A stretch of DNA of 64,000 nucleotides, taken from Oryzisolibacter propanilivorax. Its GTDB lineage: Bacteria; Pseudomonadota; Gammaproteobacteria; Burkholderiales; Burkholderiaceae_C. The first letter of the stretch is position 1; each line of letters starts with the position of its first letter. Position numbers and translations under genes: made by a program. The DNA lies in assembly GCF_900103645.1 (NCBI RefSeq), contig NZ_FNHP01000003.1:310001-374000 (forward strand), written 5' to 3'. The notes beneath the pieces were generated by a model. It saw only the letters and a list, made by a program, of their open reading frames with translations. It had not been told where the DNA came from and did no database searches. Of the stretch, positions 31,886 to 40,456 are shown piece after piece.

Positions 31886-32788
31886 TCAGCGCGGCGGGCG
31901 GTTGCGCAGCATGGCGCGCAGGTCCTGCAGCGGCACGCTGCTCTCGCCCGCCACGCGCACCCGGGGGGCCGGCTTGAAGGCGTGGCCGTAGACGATCTCG
32001 AAGGTCAGCGCCAGCTGGCCACCGTGCTGCTCGCTGGCCAGACGCTGACCCAGTTGCTGGTGCAGCTGCTCACGCCAGCGCCGCCCGCGCAAGGCGGCGA
32101 AGCGCTGCGGATGCAGGTTGCGGCCCAGGCCGCGCAGCTCCTGCAGCAGCCGCTCGGGACTGGCGAAGGTCAGCGTGATGCGCTCCATGTCCATGACCGG
32201 CTCGGAGAAGCCGGCATGCACCAGCATGTCGCCCCAGTCGTGCATGTCGGTGAAGGCATGGCCGGGTGCCGGCCAGCCCAGCGCGGCATACAGCGCGCGC
32301 AGCTCGCGCAGCGTATCCGGGCCCAGGCAGGAGAACATCAGGTAGCCGTCCACCGCCAGCGCGCGGTGCCACTGCGCGATCAGCGCCTGTGGATCCGCCG
32401 CCATGTGCAGCGCCATGTTGGACCACAGCATCTGCACCGCCCCATCCTCGGGCAGCCCGAAGCGCGGCGCGGCGCTGCTCCAGCGCGCCGGGCTCCACCA
32501 CGGCCTGGCGAAGCGCTCCTGCAGGCGTGCCTGCGCCTGCGGCGAGGAGGTCTCGGCGATGACGCTGGCCGCCTGCGGGAACTGCCCGGCCACCAGCGCA
32601 TGACCCTGCAGGCCGCCGCGCAGCGGGTCCCAGTCGCACCAGGCGGCCGGCGGCTGCACGATCCACTGCAGCCGCTCGTGCATGCGCCGCGCCACCTCCT
32701 CGTGCAGCCAGGGCGCATCCTGCGGTGCGCTGGCATGCCAGCGCGCGGCGGCAACGGGGTCGATGGTCGGGGGCAGGTGTTCGGACAT
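31886..32788 (-). CDS. BioC-like SAM-dependent methyltransferase domain protein
   Basis: A 300-residue cytosolic protein similar to the betaproteobacterial BioC-like group. It has the N-terminal helix ARRMHERLQWI, then MLWSNMALHMAADPQALIAQWHRALAVDGYLMFSCLGPDTLREL, characteristic of malonyl-ACP O-methyltransferases that start pimelate synthesis for biotin. The SAM-binding motif I, normally GxGxG, reads DWDPLRGGLQGH (about residues 52-63), so it is degenerate. Cofactor binding may be altered, or the enzyme may have drifted. No other bio gene is nearby. It is divergent from comF, 57 bases apart. Confidence 0.75.
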   Translation of the reverse strand: MSEHLPPTIDPVAAARWHASAPQDAPWLHEEVARRMHERLQWIVQPPAAWCDWDPLRGGLQGHALVAGQFPQAASVIAETSSPQAQARLQERFARPWWSPARWSSAAPRFGLPEDGAVQMLWSNMALHMAADPQALIAQWHRALAVDGYLMFSCLGPDTLRELRALYAALGWPAPGHAFTDMHDWGDMLVHAGFSEPVMDMERITLTFASPERLLQELRGLGRNLHPQRFAALRGRRWREQLHQQLGQRLASEQHGGQLALTFEIVYGHAFKPAPRVRVAGESSVPLQDLRAMLRNRPPR

Positions 32789-32845
32789 GGGCAAGGCAGG
32801 GGGGCGCGATGGCGCAGCGCACAAGCGCGCCAGTATATTGAGCCG

Positions 32846-33559
32846 ATGCCCGCACCCGCCCTGGCCCGCCACCTGGCCGCGCTGCTGCCCAGCCAGTGCG
32901 CGCTGTGCCATGCCTGGCCGGCGCAGCGCCTGTGCGCCGGCTGCCGCGCCCGCTTCGCCCGGCCGCAGGCGCGCTGCGCCACCTGTGCCTGCGCCGTGCC
33001 GGAAGGCGTCGCCCGGTGCGGCGCCTGCCTGCGCCAGCCGCCGCCGCTGGACGGCTGCCTGGCCGCGGTGGACTACGCCTACCCCTGGGCCGGCCTGCTG
33101 GCGCAGTTCAAGTTCCAGGGCGATCCCTCGTGGGCCGCTCCGCTGGCGCGGCTGATGCGCGAGGCGCCGGGCGCCGCCCAGGCCATCGCGCAGGCCGACC
33201 TGGTGCTGCCCGTGCCGCTGGCGGCGCAGCGCCTGCGCCAGCGCGGCTACAACCAGAGCCTGCAGCTGGCGCGCGCTCTGGGCGCCGGCCCGCGCCTGCA
33301 GGCCGGGCTGCTGCTGCGCCTGCACGACACGCCGGCGCAAAGCGGGCTGGCACGCACCCAGCGCCTGCGCAACCTGCGCGCCGCCTTCGCGCCCGAGCCG
33401 CTGGCCGCGCCCCGCTTCGCCGGCCGGCGCGTGCTGCTGGTGGACGATGTGATGACCACCGGCGCCACGCTGCACGCCGCGGCGCTGGCGCTGCGCGCTG
33501 CCGGCGCGGGGTCGGTCGGCGCGCTGGTGCTGGCGCGCACACCGCCCCGGCACGACTGA
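32846..33559 (+). CDS. ComF-family phosphoribosyltransferase-like protein
   Basis: A 237-residue cytosolic protein: N-terminal zinc-ribbon region with repeated CxxC pairs (CALC, CAGC, CATC, CGAC; residues about 17-63). A type I phosphoribosyltransferase-like domain follows, with the PRPP-binding loop VLLVDDVMTTGATL and the RGYNQS motif. ComF in naturally competent bacteria helps single-stranded DNA enter the recombination machinery; in others it is uncharacterised. It is divergent from the BioC-like gene and precedes trmL. Confidence 0.88.
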   Translation: MPAPALARHLAALLPSQCALCHAWPAQRLCAGCRARFARPQARCATCACAVPEGVARCGACLRQPPPLDGCLAAVDYAYPWAGLLAQFKFQGDPSWAAPLARLMREAPGAAQAIAQADLVLPVPLAAQRLRQRGYNQSLQLARALGAGPRLQAGLLLRLHDTPAQSGLARTQRLRNLRAAFAPEPLAAPRFAGRRVLLVDDVMTTGATLHAAALALRAAGAGSVGALVLARTPPRHD

Positions 33560-33618
33560 CGCCAGGTGTATACAAATCGCAGCAAATCCCTGCCGCGCAG
33601 GGGGCGCTTCACGCCACA

Positions 33619-34140
33619 ATGGCGCGCATGTTCCACATCGTCCTTGTCGAGCCGGAAATCCCGCCCAACACCGGCAACGTCATCCGGCTGGCGGCCAACA
33701 CCGGCTGCACGCTGCACCTGGTCGAGCCGCTGGGCTTTTCCATGGACGACGCGCTGCTACGCCGTGCCGGGCTGGACTACCACGAATGGGCCGACGTGCG
33801 CCGCCACGCCGGCTGGACGGCGCTGCTGCGCGAGCAGGAGCCCGACCTGTCGCGCATGTTCGGCCTGACCACGCACGGCGAGCAGTCGGTGCACGACACT
33901 GCCTTCCACCCGGGTGACTGGTTGGTTTTCGGCGCCGAGTCGCGCGGCCTGCCGCCGGTGCTGCGCGAGACCTTCCCGCCGGGCCAGCGCCTGCGCCTGC
34001 CGATGATGCCCGGCCAGCGCAGCTTGAACCTGTCCAACGCCGTGGCCGTCACGGTCTACGAGGCCTGGCGGCAAAACAGCTTCCTGATGGGCGAGCGCGC
34101 ACCCGTCGTGGCGCCTGCCGTCGCGGTCGATCTGTCCTGA
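33619..34140 (+). CDS. trmL: tRNA (cytidine(34)-2'-O)-methyltransferase
   Basis: SPOUT-class enzyme that methylates the wobble nucleotide 2'-hydroxyl of leucine tRNAs. It has FHIVLVEPEIPPNTGNVIRLAANTGCTLHLVEPLGF at the start, VFGAESRGLP, and the knot-forming IPM-type segment RLPMMPGQRSLNLSNAVAV. The ATG at 33619 gives 173 residues; a second ATG at 33628 (MFHIVL) is equally near the conserved start, and CAGGGGG upstream is far from both. It follows comF and converges on the LysE gene. Confidence 0.93.
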   Translation: MARMFHIVLVEPEIPPNTGNVIRLAANTGCTLHLVEPLGFSMDDALLRRAGLDYHEWADVRRHAGWTALLREQEPDLSRMFGLTTHGEQSVHDTAFHPGDWLVFGAESRGLPPVLRETFPPGQRLRLPMMPGQRSLNLSNAVAVTVYEAWRQNSFLMGERAPVVAPAVAVDLS

Positions 34141-34144
34141 TCCC

Positions 34145-34165
34145 GGGCAGCAGACGCTGCTGCCC
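34145..34165. terminator. Hairpin between converging trmL and lysE genes
   Basis: A perfect 8-bp stem GGGCAGCA (34145-34152) / TGCTGCCC (34158-34165) with a 5-base loop. There is no T-tract, so intrinsic termination is only a guess. Confidence 0.4.
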
Positions 34166-34183
34166 TGCCGCGCCGGGCCGCTT

Positions 34184-34822
34184 TCAGGCGCCCTGCCCGC
34201 CCCGGCGCACGAAGAACAGCCCCGCGCCCACCGCCATCAGCAGCGAGCCGAAGACGCGGTTCTGCGCGCGCATGGCGCCGGCGCTCTGCATCCAGCGGCG
34301 CAGCGCGCCGGCCGCGGCGGCATAGCCGTTCATGACCACCAGGTCGACCGCCACCAGCGTCGCCGCCATCACCGCCAGTTGCTGCCACAGTGGCCGGCCG
34401 TCGCGCATGAACTGCGGCAGCACCGCCACCATGAACAGGATGCCCTTGGGGTTGGTGGCGTTGGTCAGCGCGCCGGTGAACAGGCGCCGGCGCCGGCTCA
34501 TGGGCGCGGCGGCCAGGTCGCCCGCGAGCTGGCCGGCCGCGCCCGCGCGCCACTGGCTCCAGCCGATCCAGATGAGGTAGCACGCGCCCAGCACCTTGAC
34601 CACGTTGAAGGCCAGCTCCGAGGCGATCAGCAGCGAGCCCACGCCCGCGCCCGCCACTACCAGGATGAACAGCAGGCCCAGCTCCAGCCCCAGGATGGTC
34701 ACGCCCGCGCCGCGCACGCCGTACGACAGGCCATGGCTCATGGACAGCACCGCCCCCGAGCCGGGCGAAAGGGCGATGATCCACGACGCCGCGAAGAATG
34801 CCAGCCAGGTATGCCAGTCCAT
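34184..34822 (-). CDS. LysE/RhtB-family amino-acid exporter
   Basis: A 212-residue inner-membrane protein with six hydrophobic segments. The family start reads WLAFFAASWIIALSPGSGAVLSMSHGLSYGVRGA, where the SPGP-type motif appears as SPGSG. The mid-protein signature TNATNPKGILFMVAVLPQFM is also present. Members export amino acids or their analogues, often protecting against overflow. The substrate is not predictable. It converges on trmL and stands apart from the antiporter gene by about 260 bases, including a repeat copy. Confidence 0.9.
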   Translation of the reverse strand: MDWHTWLAFFAASWIIALSPGSGAVLSMSHGLSYGVRGAGVTILGLELGLLFILVVAGAGVGSLLIASELAFNVVKVLGACYLIWIGWSQWRAGAAGQLAGDLAAAPMSRRRRLFTGALTNATNPKGILFMVAVLPQFMRDGRPLWQQLAVMAATLVAVDLVVMNGYAAAAGALRRWMQSAGAMRAQNRVFGSLLMAVGAGLFFVRRGGQGA

Positions 34823-34948
34823 GAAAGATCTCTGAGGGAAGGGAAAGCAGGGAGGAAAGGGGGCACCGCAAGCAGCGCCGTGCGTGCGTTGCGCACGCCG
34901 GCGCGCATTATCGGCGCGCTGCCTGCCGGGCCCGATACGGCCGCCATC

Positions 34949-35017
34949 GGATTTTTAAGCCAAAACAGGCTTCAGCCCTTTGAATACACCGGCATGCAGC
35001 TACTTTTTTCATAGCGA
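34949..35017 (-). repeat. Dispersed repeat, copy 7
   Basis: On the minus strand it reads TCGCTATGAAAAAAGTAGCTG, then CATGCCGGTGTATTCAAAGGGCT and CCTGTTTTGGCTTAAAAATCC. It lies between the divergent lysE and antiporter genes. Confidence 0.85.
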
Positions 35018-35079
35018 AGGCCACCGCGCGCCAACTGGGGTGCCACAATTTCCGCACCTTCCCCGCACCCCACTCCCGC

Positions 35080-36948
35080 ATGGCCCCGAACGCCCCCGTC
35101 TGGCTCACCTACGGCTTCACCTACCTCAGCGCGGCGGTGATCGCCGTGCCCATCGCCCGTGCCCTGGGGCTGGGCGCCATCATCGGCTACCTGGCGGCGG
35201 GCATCGCCATCGGCCCCTGGGGGCTGGGGCTGGTGAGCAACGTGCAGGACATCCTGCACTTTGCCGAATTCGGCGTGGTGCTGATGCTGTTCCTGGTCGG
35301 GCTGGAGCTGCAGCCGGCGCGGCTGTGGAGCCTGCGCCGCCCGATCCTGGGCCTGGGCAGTGCGCAGCTGCTGGGCTGCGCACTGGCCCTGTGGGCGGCG
35401 GCGTGGGCGCTGGGCCTGCCCTGGCGGGTGGCGCTGGTGGGCGCCCTGGGCCTGGCGCTGTCGTCCACGGCGATCGCGCTGCAGGTGCTGGCCGAGCGCA
35501 ACCTGACGCGCACCGAGGGCGGGCAGCGCACCTTCGCCGTGCTGCTGCTGCAGGACATGGCCGCCATTCCCATCCTGGCGCTGCTGCCGCTGCTGGGCGC
35601 GGCCGGGCAGCCGCACCTGCACGGCCTGGGCGAGACCCTGGCCGAGGCTGGGCGCACCGCGGCCTTCATCGCCGCCATCGTGCTCGGCGGGCGCCTGGCG
35701 CTGCGCCCGGTGCTGCGCTGGATCGCGCGCAGCAAGCAGCCGGAGATCTTCACTGCCGCATCGCTGTTCCTGGTGGTGGGCATCGCCATGCTGATGCTGT
35801 GGATCGGCCTGTCGATGGCGCTGGGCGCCTTCCTGGCCGGCGTGCTGCTGGCCGACAGCGAGTACCGGCGCGAGCTGGAAACCGACATCGAGCCCTTCAA
35901 GGGCCTGCTGCTGGGCCTGTTCTTCATCGCCGTGGGCATGAGCATCGACTTCGGCGTGCTGGCCGCCGCGCCCTGGACCATGCTCGGCCTGCTGACGGGT
36001 TTCCTGGGCCTCAAGGCCGGCGTGCTGTGGCTGCTGGCGCGCGGCACCGGCATGCCGGCGCAGGAGCGGCCGATCTTCACGCTGCTGCTGGCGCAGGGCG
36101 GCGAGTTCGCCTTCGTGGTGTTCCAGAGCGCCGCCAGCTTCGGCATCATCCGCGGCGAGGCGGCGTCGCTGCTGATCGGCGCGGTGGCGCTGTCCATGCT
36201 GCTGTCGCCGCTGCTGCTGGTGCTGCTGGACCGCGCGCTGCTGCGCCGCCACGCACGGCTGGCGCCGGTGGATGGCGAAGACGCGCCGGACGCGGACCCG
36301 CGCGCGCTGCACGAGCCGCAAAGCGCGCCGGTGATCATCGCCGGCTTCGGCCGCTACGGGCAGATCGTGGCGCGCATGGTGCTGGCGCAGGGCCTGCCGG
36401 CCACCGTGCTGGACCACAGCGTGGAGATGCTGGAGGTGGCGCACACCTTCGGCTACCGGGTGTTCTACGGCGACGCCACGCGCGTGCCGCTGCTGCGCCT
36501 GGCCGGCGCCGCCGAGGCGCGCGTGCTGGTGGTGGCGGTGGACGCGCCCGAACAGTCACTGAAGATCGTGCAGGCCGCGCGCAAGCACTTCCCGCACCTG
36601 GCCATCGTCGCCCGCGCGCGCGACGTGACGCACTGGCATGCGCTGCGCGAGCTGGGCGTGCAGCACATCGAGCGCGAGGTGTTCCGCGCCAGCGTGGCCA
36701 GCGCCCGCACGGTGCTGGAGCTGCTGGGCGAGAGCCCGCAAGAAGCTGCCGCCTTTGCTGAGCGTTTCAGCGCGCACAACACCGCCCTGATCGAGCGCAC
36801 GCACGCCTACCACCACGACCGCGAGGCGATGATCGCCGTGGCGCGCCAAGGGCGCCAGCAACTGGTCGAGCAGTTGGCGCGCGAGCGCCAGGAGCGCGCG
36901 GCGGCGGCTGCCGCACAGGCCCGGAAAGATGACGCCGAAAAGTCCTGA
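35080..36948 (+). CDS. CPA2-family cation:proton antiporter with TrkA-N domain (Kef/YbaL type)
   Basis: A 622-residue inner-membrane protein: an antiporter domain of about 12 spans (residues about 1-390) and a cytosolic Rossmann-like TrkA-N domain from about 415. The nucleotide-binding loop is VIIAGFGRYGQIVARM (GxGxxG), and the domain continues to about 540. A charged, Gln/Arg/Ala-rich helical tail ends the protein. It probably exchanges K+ or Na+ for H+ under nucleotide or thiol control. No KefF/KefG-type accessory gene is adjacent. The exact ion and regulator cannot be fixed from sequence. Confidence 0.9.
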   Translation: MAPNAPVWLTYGFTYLSAAVIAVPIARALGLGAIIGYLAAGIAIGPWGLGLVSNVQDILHFAEFGVVLMLFLVGLELQPARLWSLRRPILGLGSAQLLGCALALWAAAWALGLPWRVALVGALGLALSSTAIALQVLAERNLTRTEGGQRTFAVLLLQDMAAIPILALLPLLGAAGQPHLHGLGETLAEAGRTAAFIAAIVLGGRLALRPVLRWIARSKQPEIFTAASLFLVVGIAMLMLWIGLSMALGAFLAGVLLADSEYRRELETDIEPFKGLLLGLFFIAVGMSIDFGVLAAAPWTMLGLLTGFLGLKAGVLWLLARGTGMPAQERPIFTLLLAQGGEFAFVVFQSAASFGIIRGEAASLLIGAVALSMLLSPLLLVLLDRALLRRHARLAPVDGEDAPDADPRALHEPQSAPVIIAGFGRYGQIVARMVLAQGLPATVLDHSVEMLEVAHTFGYRVFYGDATRVPLLRLAGAAEARVLVVAVDAPEQSLKIVQAARKHFPHLAIVARARDVTHWHALRELGVQHIEREVFRASVASARTVLELLGESPQEAAAFAERFSAHNTALIERTHAYHHDREAMIAVARQGRQQLVEQLARERQERAAAAAAQARKDDAEKS

Positions 36949-36991
36949 AAGCCATACTCGACGCTCGCTTCAAGCTATACATACGATAGCG
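36945..36991 (-). repeat. Dispersed repeat, copy 8 (shortened)
   Basis: On the minus strand it reads GCGCTATCGTATGTATAGCTT followed by a diverged centre and GGCTTTCAGG. It begins at the stop codon of the antiporter gene. The stem region is degenerate, so it is assigned with less certainty. Confidence 0.5.
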
Positions 36992-37046
36992 CCCGGGAAG
37001 CCCCTGGACGCTGCCGGGGCGCCACCTGCATGCTAGTCTGGCGCGC

Positions 37047-37481
37047 ATGTTCAACCCCACCCAAGCCGATGTGCGGCGCTTCTTCTGCGCCACGCACGCC
37101 AAGCAGCAGGCCAGCCAGCCGATGGAGGCCATCGAGACCCTGGCCGGGCTGTGGATCGCCGAGCATCCCGAATACCACGCCGACCTGGCCGACACCGAGG
37201 CGGCGCTGGCGCGCGTCTATGCCGACGGCGCCGACCAGGCCAACCCGTTCCTGCACCTGTCGATGCACCTGTCGATCAGCGAGCAGTGCAGCATCGACCA
37301 GCCGCGCGGCATCCGCCAGGCGGTGGAACTGCTGGCGCGCCGCCTGGGCTCGCTGCACGACGCGCACCACGCCGCCATTGAATGCCTGGGCAGCATGCTG
37401 TGGGAGGCGCAGCGCGCCGGCCGCCCGCCCGACGGGCAGGCCTATGTGGCCTGCGTCCAGCGCCGCGCCACCGCCGACTGA
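37047..37481 (+). CDS. DUF1841 family protein
   Basis: A 144-residue soluble protein that begins MFNPTQADVRRFFCATHA and contains HPEYHADLAD, NPFLHLSMHLSISEQCSIDQPRGI and HDAHHAAIECLGSMLWEAQR, the recognised DUF1841 sequence. Several conserved His residues (HLSMHLS, HDAHH) could bind metal, but no function is known. It converges on the tandem Usp gene and the two coding regions overlap by 40 bases at their 3' ends. Confidence 0.92.
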   Translation: MFNPTQADVRRFFCATHAKQQASQPMEAIETLAGLWIAEHPEYHADLADTEAALARVYADGADQANPFLHLSMHLSISEQCSIDQPRGIRQAVELLARRLGSLHDAHHAAIECLGSMLWEAQRAGRPPDGQAYVACVQRRATAD

Positions 37482-38389
37482 CGCGCGGGCGCATCGCCCG
37501 CCGCCTCCGGCCGGGCGGTGACCGGGCCACGCTGCGGCATCAGCAGCACATCGCAGCCCACGGGCTCGGGGCCGGCCAGCAGGCGCCAGGCCTTGCCGGC
37601 CTGCAGCAGATCGCGCAGCACCCCGCGCGGCGCGTGCGCCAGCACCAGCAGGTCGGCGCGCGTGCCCTGCTGTTGCACCAGCAACTGGCGCGCCGGGTCC
37701 AGGCCGCGCGTGGCCAGGCCGACGCGGTTGCGCCGCGTCTCGAAGGCATCCGACACCCGCAGCCGCGTGTGCGGCACGGACTGTAGCGGCTGCGCCAACT
37801 GCTGCACGCGCTGGCGGCGGCTGCGCAGGGCGCGCGCAAAGGCCTCGCCGCAGGCCAGGCCCAGACCGCGGCGCGGGCGCGCGACATGAAACAGCTCCAC
37901 CGTCGCGCCGGCGTGCATGGCCGCGGCGCCGTGCAGCAGCCGCCCGCCGCTGTCCTCGTCGCCCGCGGCGTGCACCAGCACGTGCACGTAGGGCGCGCGC
38001 GCCGCGCCCTGCACCACCAGCACCGGGCAGGGGCTGGTGCGCAGCATCCGCGCCAGCAGGCCCAGCGCCCGCGTCGGCCAGCGCCAGCGGCCGTGCAGGC
38101 GGTTGTCCATCACCAGCAGATCGGCCTGCGCCGCGGCCGCATGCAGCGCCGCCAGCGCGTCCCCGGCTGCGGGCAGCGCCTGCACCGTCAGCTGGTGCCG
38201 GCGCGAGAGCTGGCGCGCGCGCTGCTCCAGGCGCGCCTGCGGATCGCAGAACTTGGCCTCCTGCCGCTCGGCGATGTACAGCAGTTGCAGCCGCGCCTGG
38301 TGGTGCGCGGCCAGCAGCGCGGCACGCTCGAGCGCTTGCTCGGCGGGACTGGAGAAATCGGTGAGGGCCAGAATCGTCTGGATGCGCAT
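37442..38389 (-). CDS. Tandem universal stress protein (UspA family)
   Basis: A 315-residue cytosolic protein with two UspA-like halves. The first is clear: IQTILALTDFSSPAEQALERAALLA at the start and DLLVMDNRLHG, then SPCPVLVVQ. The second half (from about residue 145) is more diverged, with DLLVLAHAPRG and CDVLLMPQ. The ATP-binding GxxGx9GS signature is not intact in either half, suggesting a non-ATP-binding type. Roles are usually in stress or oxygen limitation. Its 3' end overlaps the DUF1841 gene by 40 bases. Confidence 0.85.
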   Translation of the reverse strand: MRIQTILALTDFSSPAEQALERAALLAAHHQARLQLLYIAERQEAKFCDPQARLEQRARQLSRRHQLTVQALPAAGDALAALHAAAAQADLLVMDNRLHGRWRWPTRALGLLARMLRTSPCPVLVVQGAARAPYVHVLVHAAGDEDSGGRLLHGAAAMHAGATVELFHVARPRRGLGLACGEAFARALRSRRQRVQQLAQPLQSVPHTRLRVSDAFETRRNRVGLATRGLDPARQLLVQQQGTRADLLVLAHAPRGVLRDLLQAGKAWRLLAGPEPVGCDVLLMPQRGPVTARPEAAGDAPARQSAVARRWTQAT

Positions 38390-38712
38390 GGCGGTGCTCC
38401 TGGGCGGTGGAACCTTCGGGGTGCCGCGGGCCCGGGCGAGCTGCGGTGGCGACTGTCATCGCGGCCAGCACGGCAGGAAGCGGATGTCCCTGCGGTGGTG
38501 GCAAGAGCCCGGCGGTGCTGGATGACGCTGCCCCGCTCAACGCGGCAAGGGGCAGGAAGGACTACCGCCGGGCGCCAGGGTGCGCGGCGGTCTGGGCCGC
38601 CCGGCGCGCACCGCTCAGGCGCAGCACGCGCGCCCGCGCCGCGGCCGAGATGGCCAGCCGCGTGGTGCGAACGCAGAAGGTGGAAGCAGGAAAGCGCATG
38701 TAGGCCGCAATT

Positions 38713-38787
38713 GTAGGATTTTGACCACAAAAAGCCAGCAATGCCGCACTGAAACGTGCCGGTATGCAGCCAGCGAACGGACAGCAA
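38713..38787 (-). repeat. Dispersed repeat, copy 9 (diverged)
   Basis: On the minus strand it reads TTGCTGTCCGTTCGCTGGCTG, then CATACCGGCACGTTTCAG and GCTTTTTGTGGTCAAAATCC. It aligns along its whole length with copy 7 but has many substitutions. Confidence 0.5.
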
Positions 38788-38808
38788 AAAACCCGCGCGA
38801 AGGCGGGC
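38786..38808 (-). terminator. Rho-independent terminator after cytochrome c4
   Basis: On the minus strand the stem CCCGC/GCGGG (plus-strand 38792-38796 and 38803-38807, 6-base loop) is followed by TTTTTT, just beyond the stop of the cytochrome gene. Confidence 0.75.
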
Positions 38809-38836
38809 TTGCAGACTGGGGAGCGTTGCCCCTGTA

Positions 38837-39493
38837 TCAGCGAAAGCGCGACTGCGGCACCACGCGCAGTTCGCCATCGAGCGAGCCGATGTATTTCGCC
38901 AGTTCCTTCAGTTCGGCATTGCTGAACTGCTTGGCGATGCCGCCCATCACGCCGTTGCTGCGTCCCACGTACTCGCCGGGGCTGGCCTTGTAGGCCTTGA
39001 GCGCGGCGAACAGATAGTCGGCATGCTGGCCGGCGATCTTCGGGTAGGACGGGTCGATGGGTTTGGAAAAGTTGTCGCCGTGGCAGGACACGCAGGCGCC
39101 CTTTTGCAGCAGCGGTGCGACCTTCTCGCCCGGCTCGCGGGCCTTGGGCGCCTGGTCGCCCTGCGGGCCCTGCGCGGCATAGAACGCCGCCACGTCGGCG
39201 ATGTCCTGGTCGGACAGGGAATCGGCAATGCCGCGCATGGTGGGGTGCAGGCGCTCCCCCTTCTGGTAGGCGTGCAGCGCGGCGGCGATGTAGGGCGCAC
39301 CCTGGCCCGAGATCATCGGGACCTTGTACACCTCGGGAAAGCTGGCCTGGTAGCCCGGAATGCTATGGCAGCCAATGCACATGGCCACCTTGCCGGAGCC
39401 CGCCTGGGCGTCTCCCTTGAGGTCCTGGGCAGAAGCCAGGGAGGTCACCGCGAAGGCGGCGAGGCCGAAAAGCGTGGTCCATGTTTTCTTCAT
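38837..39493 (-). CDS. Dihaem cytochrome c4-type protein
   Basis: A 218-residue periplasmic electron carrier with a signal peptide (cleavage probably after ASA, residue 22) and two haem c motifs, CIGCH (39-43) and CVSCH (134-138). Each lies in a cytochrome c domain; likely axial Met residues are in PTMRGIA and GVMGGIA. Such c4 proteins donate electrons to terminal oxidases, and the caa3-type oxidase encoded in this window is a possible acceptor. On the minus strand TATAAT lies upstream (39544-39549), a good -10, but a TTGACA at 39559-39564 is only nine bases away, too near for a -35. It is divergent from moxR. Confidence 0.93.
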   Translation of the reverse strand: MKKTWTTLFGLAAFAVTSLASAQDLKGDAQAGSGKVAMCIGCHSIPGYQASFPEVYKVPMISGQGAPYIAAALHAYQKGERLHPTMRGIADSLSDQDIADVAAFYAAQGPQGDQAPKAREPGEKVAPLLQKGACVSCHGDNFSKPIDPSYPKIAGQHADYLFAALKAYKASPGEYVGRSNGVMGGIAKQFSNAELKELAKYIGSLDGELRVVPQSRFR

Positions 39494-39605
39494 TTTGCGC
39501 GCACAATCACCTGATTGGTTGTCTCTGCAAGTATCTTCAAACGATTATAGCGAGCGCCTGTCAAGCCTTTTCCTCAACGATTTCCCTGGTTTTCCAGCTC
39601 TTCCC

Positions 39606-40448
39606 ATGAAATTCCAAGGTTCCGAGAACTACGTGGCCACGCAAGACCTGATGCTGGCCGTGAATGCCGCCATCACGCTGCAGCGCCCGCTGCTGGTCAA
39701 GGGCGAGCCCGGCACCGGCAAGACGCTGCTGGCCGAAGAGGTCGCCACGGCACTGGGCATGCCGCTGCTGCAGTGGCACATCAAGTCCACCACCAAGGCG
39801 CAGCAGGGCCTGTACGAATACGACGCGGTCAGCCGCCTGCGCGACTCGCAGCTCGGCGACGAGCGCGTCAAGGACATCCACAACTACATCGTCCGGGGCG
39901 TGCTGTGGCAGGCCTTCACCGCCGAGCAGCCGGTGGCGCTGCTGATCGACGAGATCGACAAGGCCGACATCGAGTTTCCGAACGACCTGCTGCGCGAGCT
40001 CGACCGGATGGAGTTCTACTGCTACGAGACGCGCGAGATGATCCGTGCCAAGCACCGGCCGCTGGTGTTCATCACCTCGAACAACGAAAAAGAGCTGCCC
40101 GACGCCTTCCTGCGCCGCTGCTTCTTCCACTACATCAAGTTCCCCGAACCCGAGACGATGAAGCAGATCGTCGACGTGCACTTCCCGACGCTCAAAAGCG
40201 AGCTGCTGGGCGCGGCGATGAAGACCTTCTACGACGTGCGCAACCTGCCGGGGCTGAAGAAGAAGCCCTCGACCAGCGAGTTCATCGACTGGCTGAAGCT
40301 GCTGCTGGCCGAGGAGATCCCGCTGTCCGCGCTGCAGTCGGCCGATCAGAAGGTGGCCGTGCCGCCGCTGGTGGGCGCGCTCTTGAAGAACGAGCAGGAC
40401 GTGAGCCTGTTCGAGAAGCTGGTCTTCATGAACCAGCGCAACCGCTGA
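39606..40448 (+). CDS. MoxR-family AAA+ ATPase
   Basis: A 280-residue cytosolic ATPase: Walker A GEPGTGKTLLAEE (about residues 37-49), Walker B LLIDEIDKAD, sensor 1 ITSNNEKELP and the arginine finger DAFLRRCFFHYI. MoxR proteins act with VWA-domain partners as chaperones for metal insertion or complex assembly. The matching VWA gene lies 0.9 kb downstream on the same strand, with a small membrane protein and a GNAT gene between. The subgroup, with its VWA partner annotated as CoxE-like, is common in Burkholderiales; the client is unknown. The ATG at 39606 lacks a strong ribosome-binding site. Confidence 0.93.
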   Translation: MKFQGSENYVATQDLMLAVNAAITLQRPLLVKGEPGTGKTLLAEEVATALGMPLLQWHIKSTTKAQQGLYEYDAVSRLRDSQLGDERVKDIHNYIVRGVLWQAFTAEQPVALLIDEIDKADIEFPNDLLRELDRMEFYCYETREMIRAKHRPLVFITSNNEKELPDAFLRRCFFHYIKFPEPETMKQIVDVHFPTLKSELLGAAMKTFYDVRNLPGLKKKPSTSEFIDWLKLLLAEEIPLSALQSADQKVAVPPLVGALLKNEQDVSLFEKLVFMNQRNR

Positions 40449-40456
40449 AGGCGACC

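Larger units (their letters stand above)
38390..38836. other. 447-bp gap between divergent-facing usp promoter and cytochrome c4 3' end
   Basis: Contains the usp upstream region, a diverged copy of the dispersed repeat (38713-38787) and the minus-strand terminator of the cytochrome gene (38786-38808). A plus-strand open frame at 38407-38703 has no ribosome-binding site or recognisable similarity. No FNR-like TTGAT-N4-ATCAA site is visible near usp. Confidence 0.5.

Noticed and set aside
38407-38703. A 98-codon plus-strand frame in the usp-cytochrome gap
   Set aside because: No ribosome-binding site, Arg/Ala/Gly-rich composition typical of chance frames, no similarity I recognise.
39544-39564. 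TTGACA and TATAAT upstream of the cytochrome c4 gene
   Set aside because: Both hexamers are perfect but only nine bases apart, so they cannot form one sigma-70 promoter; TATAAT alone may be a -10.
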